Position numbers and translations under genes: made by a program. DNA of 64,000 nt from Hyaloraphidium curvatum. Lineage: Eukaryota; Monoblepharomycota; Hyaloraphidiomycetes; Hyaloraphidiales; Hyaloraphidiaceae. This document shows positions 57,786 through 64,000 of this stretch, in pieces. The notes beneath the pieces were generated by a model. That model did not search any database. It was not told the origin of the DNA and saw nothing but the letters and a program-made list of their open reading frames with translations. The DNA lies in assembly GCA_025558095.1 (NCBI GenBank), contig JAIVFI010000002.1:186001-250000 (forward strand). Reading direction: 5' to 3'. Positions within the stretch are counted from its first letter, which is position 1. Every line of letters starts with the position of its first letter.

Positions 57786-58318
57786 TGTGCTGGACGTGTG
57801 CGGGGCTTTCCCGAGGTCGAATCGGATCTACTTCGGTTCAATGCAAAACAGACTAATCAACGAGGCTTCGTTTCGACGAGCCCTCCTCTTTGAGGGCACG
57901 AAGCTGATTGGGACGATGCGTTTGAGGCACCCCTTCGAGTTCAATTCATTCGCCTTCGAGGCCATGGTCTGGCTGGTCAGGTCTGGTCTGGTATTTCCGT
58001 CGGCGGATCGCGCCAAAGTGATGTGTCCGCCGTCAGTTGCTCTCCGTCAACCCACTCCGCCATCGCCGCTTGGCGACTCAGAGCTTTGATACTGTATAAG
58101 AGCTCTTGATCGGGCTTTTTCTTGCGCATCTTCGACCCATTTCCGATTCCAACAAGGGAGGCGTTCATCCTCCAGCCTTTTTCGAAAGATCCTGCCACGT
58201 CGTATTGTTAAGGCGGGCGACCATGTGCGCCCAACTGTCGTTATAGGTGGTCGATGAGCACCGGTGCTCCTTCGGTCGGCACCGTTGGGCGCGCTCCGTG
58301 CCTCCCGGCACAGCGCAG
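57786..58318. other. Intergenic between convergent genes, no gene seen
   Basis: About 530 bases of lower GC content separate the stop of the EF-hand/DUF924 gene from the stop of the RING gene. Two short frames here lack domains. Convergent orientation means no promoter is expected. Nothing specific was identified. Confidence 0.4.
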
Positions 58319-59158
58319 CTAGACCCCCGCCCTGTAGACCGCCCTGCAGATCGGGCAGGTACCCGACGGCCCCTTCGGCATGGCTTCCATCGCGACGGCG
58401 TCGCCAGCCATGCAGCAGCATTTGTCGTCGGTCGGCGCGCCGAGTGCGGTGCCCGCGGCCGACGAGGCTGCGTCTTCGGCAGCGTGGCACACCTCGAGCG
58501 TCCCCGATGCTGGAGCGGAACTGGTCAGATCCACTTTACCGTCCGTCGGAATGTCGACGACCGTGTGCGCGCCGGAATCCGGCGCGTCTTCCGTAGGTGC
58601 CTCCCCTCCGGGCGCCTGGGCGGCGGGCGCGGAATCACCGCTCCCCGCCCCCGGCGCGCCGCACATCCACGCCTCGAGGCACGCGGCATGAAACGCGTGT
58701 CCGCACGCCGCAAGGGTCCGCAGCTCCCGCTGCTGGTTGCCTTCCGCCGACGGGACGGCCACCAGGGGCTGCAGGCAGCACGCGCAGTCCCCATCGGTCC
58801 CGCGCCCAAACGGCGGTTCCGTACCGGGCATCCAGCGCGGTGCCACGGTGTCCAGCTGCGCAGCAGATAGGCGGGCACTCGCCGCATGCGCCGCCGGGGT
58901 GCGCCAAGCCGCAAGGCTGAGCCCTATCGAGGAGTCCGCCGCGGCGCCGGGATCAGCCCCGCCGCGCCACGCGCCCGACGGCCATTCGGCAAAGTACGTG
59001 CAGAAGCAGATAACGAGCAGCGGCGCTGCGAAGGCGAGCAGGAAGATTGCGGGGGTGTCGATGCCTCCGGATGCCGCCGCGCCCGGCGTGGGGGTCGCCG
59101 TCGCGCGCCCCGCCGCCGTCGCCGTCGCGGCAAAAAGCGCTGCGGTGCTCGTCGTCAT
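58319..59158 (-). CDS. Membrane-anchored RING-H2-like protein with split finger
   Basis: Intronless 279-residue protein. A Thr/Ala-rich lumenal N terminus precedes one membrane helix (PAIFLLAFAAPLLVICFCTYF). The RING parts are DCACCLQPL (first Cys pair), LAACGHAFHAACLEAWM (Cys-x-His-x2-His-x2-Cys) and, at the very end, GTCPICRAVYRAGV. In standard RING-H2 fingers the last pair follows within about 10-15 residues; here roughly 110 residues of acidic, Ala/Gly/Ser-rich sequence intervene, so the finger is split by an insert. If folded, it would act as an E3 ubiquitin ligase on an internal membrane. An intron removing the insert was looked for and no convincing GT-AG pair in frame was settled on. 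Confidence 0.78.
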   Translation of the reverse strand: MTTSTAALFAATATAAGRATATPTPGAAASGGIDTPAIFLLAFAAPLLVICFCTYFAEWPSGAWRGGADPGAAADSSIGLSLAAWRTPAAHAASARLSAAQLDTVAPRWMPGTEPPFGRGTDGDCACCLQPLVAVPSAEGNQQRELRTLAACGHAFHAACLEAWMCGAPGAGSGDSAPAAQAPGGEAPTEDAPDSGAHTVVDIPTDGKVDLTSSAPASGTLEVCHAAEDAASSAAGTALGAPTDDKCCCMAGDAVAMEAMPKGPSGTCPICRAVYRAGV

Positions 59159-59855
59159 TGGTGCCGTGGTGCGGCGGGAGGTCAACGATTGGCTGGTTGT
59201 GCCAATGGCCGGCCGAGGTGTGACCGTTTGTAGGCTCGGAAGTCTTGCGGCGATGCGCCAATCGACGTCTGCTTTGCGCCAATGGCCGGACCGCCGTCGC
59301 TCTTGTATGCAACCCCCCGTACAGCCAGGCGTTCGCCAGAAAATGGCCCGCACTTGCACCATGACGAGTTTTGGTCTGACTCTGCCGAAGATTGGGCGAC
59401 CGGCAAGGAGCGGCCACCGCAGCTTGCAACACCACCGCGCCTCGCCGCAAGTCGGCAAGGACATCACATCGGTCTCCCAGCAGGAGGCGAGTGTGACTAC
59501 GAACATCCGCTGGATATCCCCTCGTGCCAGGGCACAAGCTTGTGTGTGCCGATCCGCCTTGCCTCTGCCGATACCAACTCTGCTGCTTGCAGAGCTTGGG
59601 TCGCCCAGCGAGCCTATATGGTGGTTCTCTCTGCACCAAGGGGTATGAGCCCCTACTCGCAGTCACGGCGCGCGCGTTCTGCGCACCCGAACAGATACCA
59701 GCTGGACAGGATTCCGACGGACGCCACCCTTTCCGGCCTTCATTCCGGCGGCGAAAAGAATGGGACATGCAAACGCGTGCTGCTTTTGTGAGTGTGATTG
59801 CGTCCATTGTCGGCAACATTGATTTCGCATGCGCGACACGAGCCTCCCCCCCCCC
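59159..59855. other. Intergenic, no gene seen
   Basis: About 700 bases between the RING gene start and the stop of the bHLH gene, both on the minus strand. The frames here are short or shuffled. The RING promoter is expected near 59160-59400. No motif identified. Confidence 0.4.
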
Positions 59856-60938
59856 CTACGGCCCCGTCCGTAGCTCCCTCTCCAGCTCCGCCAGCAACCC
59901 CGCCATCTTCTCCCCGTCCGCCAGATCCAGCCCCATCCCCTCCGCCCTGCCCTCCAGCACCAGCCTCCTGAGCAGCCTCTCCCTCGCCGCCAGCCGCACG
60001 ATGTAGTCCCGCGCGCGCAGGACGACGGAGGAGCGCGTGGCGGAGGAGGCGCCGGGGACGGCGGCGGCGAGCAGGCGGAGCTCGGCCGCGAAGGCATCGC
60101 GGCGGCGCTTCTCGATCGTCTGGATGGATGAGGGGAGGGAAAGCGAAGCAGTGGTTAGATTCGGTTTGAGAGCGGGGCGGGACGGCACGGTACGCACGCT
60201 CTTCTTTATGGTCCTTCCGCGCGGTGCGAGCGGCGCCGGGTCTGGGGGGGGCGTCCGCATCGTGTACGGCGGAATCAGAGCGTCCAGCGGGGATGCGCAG
60301 CGGGATGGATCCGCCGGGTTCGGGCCTGTCGAGGGCGACAGGGGAGGGGAGGGGGGTGCCGAAGCGGACTCGGAGGCCGACTCGGTGCCCTGGGCAGGTT
60401 CGAGAGCTTCGGCCTCCGCGGTGCGCTGTTCCATGGCGGCAAGGAGGGGTGCAAAGTCGGAGGATGCGCTGGAGAGGGGTGCCGGCGGGGTTTGGATGGG
60501 TGTTTGGGGGACGGGGTGGCCCGCGGCCGGCCGGTCGGCCTCGGGGTTCGGAGGGCCGGTCTGGCGCAATGATGGCTCCCATGCGGGCGGTGCGTTGAGG
60601 GTGACGGGTGCTCCGCCCTTGGCCAGGTAGTCGGCGTACCACTCGCGCCAGGGCCTGCGCGGGTTCGGGGCCGGCCGGTTTGCGCCCCACGCGGTCGCGG
60701 CGGGCGCGGGCGGCGGCGGCGCAGAGAAAGCCGCGTGGCCATAGTATGGCGCGTGCCAGCCGGCCCCCGCGGCTGCCGATCCGCTGTTTCCCCACGGCGT
60801 GCCGGGCGCGGGTGGCGTTGCGCCCACGTGGTGCCCCGCGGGCCCCGCGGCGGGCGGCGGCCACCCCGGAGGCGGCCGATATTGCTCGTACGGCGACGTG
60901 CAGCGCGGCGGGAGACCGGCGCGCTGCGGGGCGCTCAT
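59856..60938 (-). CDS. Basic helix-loop-helix transcription factor
   Basis: Two exons; intron 60120-60197 (78 bases, no stop, hence easily overlooked) gives 334 residues. A Pro/Ala/Tyr-rich N terminus, low in complexity, covers about 245 residues. The C-terminal domain starts just before the splice: RGRTIKKS joins TIEKRRRDAFAAELRLL, giving the E-x-RRR basic helix. The loop AAVPGASSATR and helix 2, SSVVLRARDYIVRLAARERLL, follow, with the usual K/R-x-x-VL-x-x-A-x-x-YI spacing. A leucine-rich tail (MAGLLAELERELR) could extend the zipper. Without splicing the basic region is separated from its upstream basic residues. The usual His at the start of the basic helix is not visible, so E-box binding is likely rather than certain. 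ATG at 61211 is an alternative start. Confidence 0.8.
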   Translation of the reverse strand: MSAPQRAGLPPRCTSPYEQYRPPPGWPPPAAGPAGHHVGATPPAPGTPWGNSGSAAAGAGWHAPYYGHAAFSAPPPPAPAATAWGANRPAPNPRRPWREWYADYLAKGGAPVTLNAPPAWEPSLRQTGPPNPEADRPAAGHPVPQTPIQTPPAPLSSASSDFAPLLAAMEQRTAEAEALEPAQGTESASESASAPPSPPLSPSTGPNPADPSRCASPLDALIPPYTMRTPPPDPAPLAPRGRTIKKSVRTVPSRPALKPNLTTASLSLPSSIQTIEKRRRDAFAAELRLLAAAVPGASSATRSSVVLRARDYIVRLAARERLLRRLVLEGRAEGMGLDLADGEKMAGLLAELERELRTGP

Positions 60939-62165
60939 CGCGCGGGCGGTGTCAGCAAAACGCGGCGAGGCCGGTCCCGGGCCGGTCGTCCGGCCACCTT
61001 TCCGACGGTTTTGGAGCCCGGGCCCGAAAACGCCGAAGACCTGCGGCGGACGTCGCGCCGGGATTATCGCGCACGGGCCACTGTCTGCCGCTGCTGTCCG
61101 GGGCGCGAGGGGGCCGGACGGGCCGCGCGCCTTGGGCGCCGAGCTGGCTGATCGAAGTCGGCAGGGCATCGCCTTCGCTGCTGCCTCTGAAAAGGGGGCG
61201 ATAGACGACATGCCCGCCGGATCTCTTGCGTTGATATCATTTCGTCAGGAGTGGGTCAGACGAAGGCGATAGGCTGTCGCGGGACGGAGGCAGACGGTCC
61301 ATATTTAGGAATGCAGCACTCCTCTCGCTTGATCACCCGCCGTGTCCAGCGCCGAGACAAGACAACTTAAAGAGATCATTCCACAACGCTGAAGGATGAA
61401 CGCGTGGCTCCCCGGATTCGGAAGTGTTTGGCGTCTTTCGTGGCATGGGGTTTGAAGGTGTGCGAGAAGAACCCGATCCTGAGCTGAGAAGCGCCAAACT
61501 GCGATGACGGGGTGGATTTGACGGAAAGAAATGCCGCCGGGCGCGAGCACTTTGGCGCGATAACTTAGTGGCATCGATTCACTGCCTCACGTAGTAGACG
61601 CTGGCGGATAGGCCTGGCCAGACCAGACTTGCCGCAGACCACGCGTCGGTCGCGTCGGTTCGGCAAGCGACGGTGGCGGCCGCGGACACATCACTCCTCC
61701 AGGGTCACGGGAAAACGTCAGTGAATGTTCCGCGGCGGGAAGTAGGCCCCTCGTGAGCAACAGAATGTGCGGCCTGGTCAGGGCCAGCAATTCCCGCCAT
61801 GCAGCGTTTCGCACGGCCCCCGCGGGCATCGGGCAACGTTTTCGGGCTGGAACCTTTCTTCAGAAACGATGCGGGGCCCGGCAAAGCAACCGGTGCGTGT
61901 TTCCACGACGGCGAAACGCGGGTGGAGGCGGCACAGGCCACATGCACCGCACGCGGATTCTCGCATCCCGGCGCCTGGAGCGCCTGCGGGACCGCTAGCG
62001 GCGATATAGTTGAGCAGGCGGCCGTTACGCCGAGGACTGCTCGCCCGGTCGAGCCGGGGTGGATGCCCCGCGGGCGCCCAGGGCCCAATCGATTCAGCGG
62101 GAACCGCATTTCCCGCCGATGACCAAACCGCGCAATCGGCCGCTCCCAACCCAATCTCCGCGGCA
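60939..62165. promoter_or_regulatory. Long divergent intergenic region
   Basis: About 1.2 kb lies between the start of the minus-strand bHLH gene and the start of the plus-strand regulator at the right edge, so both promoters should be here. It is GC-rich near the ends and less so around 61260-61600. Overlapping frames (for example 61778-62455 on the minus strand) have shuffled composition. No TATA box or repeat family was identified. Confidence 0.4.
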
Positions 62166-64000
62166 ATGCTGTCCCCGCGCCTTTCCTGCGCGGCGTGCGG
62201 GGCGGGCGTCGCGGCGGCGTGGGCGGCGTGCGGGCGGTGCGGCGCGGCGGCCGTCGGGGCGGCGCGGGCGCCGGAGGGGACTCCCCGCGACCCGTTGGCC
62301 TTTTTCCGGGCGCTGGAGGAGTCGGCGGCGCGGTGGGCGGGCGGCGCACCCTTCCCGGCTGCGACCGGGCGCCGGGCCGCCGGGGACGCGCTGTCCCTCG
62401 CCGGGTTCGCGCTGCCCTCGCCGGTCGCCGGCCCGCCCGACGCCCCGCACCTCACGGCCGAGGCCCGCTTCCTTTTCTTGAAGGCTTTCTCTGACAGAGT
62501 CCCGCGGGGTGCCGCCGCACCGGTTCACCCGCGGGCGTTCCGCGCCTGCTTCGTTCGCGGCCCCGACTCGCCAGACCCGGACGGCTGGTACTTTCGCGCA
62601 GCAACAGACCCGCTGTATGTCGACACAATGTGCTGGATCGGGGCTAGGATGGTGCGCTCGGGGGCACACCCCGGCCTTTTCCTGGGCCGCTATTCGCACG
62701 CTCACGACCTGAACGGTACCGTTCGCGCCCTCCAGGCCGTCGTGCAGCGAGGCCTGCGCGACAGGCTCGCGGACTTTTGGGCAGACGTCGCGGATGGCAT
62801 CCGCTCCAGCGCTGCAGTGACCGGGGAGCGCCTGCGGACGCCGGCCAACTACGCCCTGATGCGGTCGCTCATCGTCTGTGCCGCCTTCTGCTTCCTGCCC
62901 ATGGGCCAGGTGGTGACCGCACGGGCGACCTTCGCGCTGGTAGCCAGCATGTGGGTCCACACAGGCATCGAGGGGACGGGCCCCGCGCGGGCGGCCAGCA
63001 TGACGGTCGACGACTGGCTCTGCCGCGAGCACTGGGTCCGCACCTTCTGGGTCACGGCCACCTTCGAGCTCACCCTGGCGGCGGGCTCCCAGACGCGGCC
63101 CGCCTTCGACGTGGTCGAGTACCCGAACGTGCCGCTGCCGGCCTCGGACGAGGCCTTTCACTCGGTGATGCCGTCGGGCGCCGGCGGCCCCGACCCGACG
63201 CCGGTCGCCCGGCTCCTAGCCCAGGCACCCTCTTTCCGCGTGCGCGAGGTCTTTGCGTGGATGGACCCCTCCCTGGCCCCTCCTTTCCCGGCGGGCGCGC
63301 GCTCCATGGTGCTCTTGCGCCTCATCGGGGATGTCGAGCGCAGCATGACTACCTTCACCGCCGCCATCGACAGCTACCTCCTGGTGCAGGTGCACGCCTT
63401 CTGGAAGTGGGCGTCCGAAGACGCGGCACTGCTCCCCCTGGAGGTGCTCGTCGGGGAGCACCTCCTCTCCGCGGGCGCCGGCTCCTCCTCGCCGTCCCTG
63501 CGGCTCCGCGCCGCCGGCATCAGCGAGACCGAAGCCGCCTACATCCTGTCGCACCCGCACCTCCGCGCCGCCGTCTCCCGCCTCGCCTTCCTCCGCTCGG
63601 CCCTGGACGCGCTCGAATCCGCGCTCCCTCCGCGCATCCGCAACTCGGAAGACCCCCTCTCCGCCCCGCAGCTCGCATCGTTCGACGCCGTGCAGAGGCA
63701 CAAGCTCCTCGCACACATCGCTTCGGTCCGCCTCGCGGGCATGCTCCTGTCTTCCCCCGGGCCCCCAGACCAGCTCGCGCAGGACGCGCCCCCGGGCACC
63801 CTGGCAGCCTGGTCCGCGCTCCCCGCCTTTGTCGACGCCTCGCAGCGCGCGGTGCTCGTGGCCCGGACCATGCGCGTGCTGCTGGCCCGCTTCGGCCCGC
63901 GGGACCACGCCTCCAACCTGCAGCTCCCCGTCATCTGCTCCGCCGCCTCGCACGCGGGCGCGTTCCACGCCCTGCTGCTGCGCCGGGGCGGGGACCGGAC
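62166..64000 (+). CDS. Fungal-type transcription regulator, runs off the window (3' end missing)
   Basis: An open frame from ATG 62166 continues without a stop to the last base, about 611 codons. The N terminus has LSCAACGAGVAAAW and ACGRCGAA: Cys at residues 8, 11, 22 and 25, a C-x2-C-x10-C-x2-C arrangement that could bind one zinc but is not the Zn(II)2Cys6 pattern. The body reads like the fungal-specific middle region: HLTAEARFLFLKAF, GWYFRAATDPLYVDTMCWIGARMV, CREHWVRTFWVTATFELTLAAG and PAFDVVEYPNVPLPASDEAF. The last two match the usual R-R-x-W-W and V-x-LP-x-x-D segments. Codon use is strongly GC-biased at third positions, as in neighbours. It is a likely nuclear regulator and a relative of the other two cluster-poor regulators in the window. 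Confidence 0.78.
   Translation, partial: MLSPRLSCAACGAGVAAAWAACGRCGAAAVGAARAPEGTPRDPLAFFRALEESAARWAGGAPFPAATGRRAAGDALSLAGFALPSPVAGPPDAPHLTAEARFLFLKAFSDRVPRGAAAPVHPRAFRACFVRGPDSPDPDGWYFRAATDPLYVDTMCWIGARMVRSGAHPGLFLGRYSHAHDLNGTVRALQAVVQRGLRDRLADFWADVADGIRSSAAVTGERLRTPANYALMRSLIVCAAFCFLPMGQVVTARATFALVASMWVHTGIEGTGPARAASMTVDDWLCREHWVRTFWVTATFELTLAAGSQTRPAFDVVEYPNVPLPASDEAFHSVMPSGAGGPDPTPVARLLAQAPSFRVREVFAWMDPSLAPPFPAGARSMVLLRLIGDVERSMTTFTAAIDSYLLVQVHAFWKWASEDAALLPLEVLVGEHLLSAGAGSSSPSLRLRAAGISETEAAYILSHPHLRAAVSRLAFLRSALDALESALPPRIRNSEDPLSAPQLASFDAVQRHKLLAHIASVRLAGMLLSSPGPPDQLAQDAPPGTLAAWSALPAFVDASQRAVLVARTMRVLLARFGPRDHASNLQLPVICSAASHAGAFHALLLRRGGDR

Noticed and set aside
62094-63161. A 355-codon open frame on the minus strand
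   Set aside because: Antisense to the right-edge regulator, which stays open to the window end and has family-like motifs; the minus-strand text has none.
1-64000. CRISPR arrays, insertion sequences, rRNA genes or long terminal repeats
   Set aside because: No regularly spaced repeats, transposase-like frames, rRNA segments or paired terminal repeats were recognised when reading both strands. A covariance and repeat search was not possible here, so small RNA genes could have been missed.

Overview
The window reads as nuclear DNA of a fungus with a GC-rich, gene-dense genome. Protein-coding genes lie on both strands with short gaps, many are interrupted by GT-AG introns of mostly 50-65 bases, and several markers are fungal: a canonical Zn(II)2Cys6 regulator, three more full-length proteins that look like the fungal-specific transcription-factor domain, mitoribosomal protein mL53, a TGL/SDP1-type triacylglycerol lipase and an Ofd1-like oxygenase. 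Intronless bacterial-type sugar-nucleotide genes and a receptor-like kinase point to an early-diverging, chytrid-related lineage; Hyaloraphidium would fit, but that is a guess. No rRNA, tRNA, CRISPR or mobile element was recognised. I rebuilt exon joins by hand from splice sites and conserved motifs, and checked that every spliced length divides by three.

Region by region: 0.1-18 kb holds metabolic and housekeeping genes (triacylglycerol lipase, alpha/beta hydrolase, GH26-like glycosidase, SGNH hydrolase, FAD oxidoreductase, PIN-like transporter, HpaI-type aldolase, 2OG oxygenase, F-box protein, protein kinase and small secreted or membrane proteins). 18.4-24.7 kb carries two intronless genes for UDP-N-acetylmannosaminuronate synthesis (wecC-like and wecB-like). 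They flank a large oppositely oriented receptor-like kinase gene and a broken GT4 glycosyltransferase remnant. 24.7-29 kb has an interrupted F-box gene, a phospholipase B-like gene and mL53. 29-43 kb is dominated by fungal-type transcription factors with variously complete zinc clusters, a large type I membrane glycoprotein, and two unknown proteins that share motifs with each other.

43-55.4 kb is a cluster of Golgi-type glycosyltransferases: a DUF23/GT92-like enzyme, an inverted pair of GT64-type enzymes, a GT25-like enzyme with a PAN-like tail and a GT34-like enzyme, plus two decayed relatives. It also contains a C2H2 regulator. 55.4-64 kb holds a phosphoribosyltransferase, an EF-hand/DUF924 fusion, a RING protein, a bHLH factor and a fungal transcription factor that runs off the right edge.

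A working reading is that the two sugar-nucleotide enzymes convert UDP-GlcNAc to UDP-ManNAc to UDP-ManNAcA, supplying an acidic sugar for a surface glycan. The GT cluster about 19 kb away could build such glycans, but nothing in the sequence ties the two together directly. Several genes carry single-base frame breaks. Some lie in C runs and may be assembly errors; others sit in genes with further decay.
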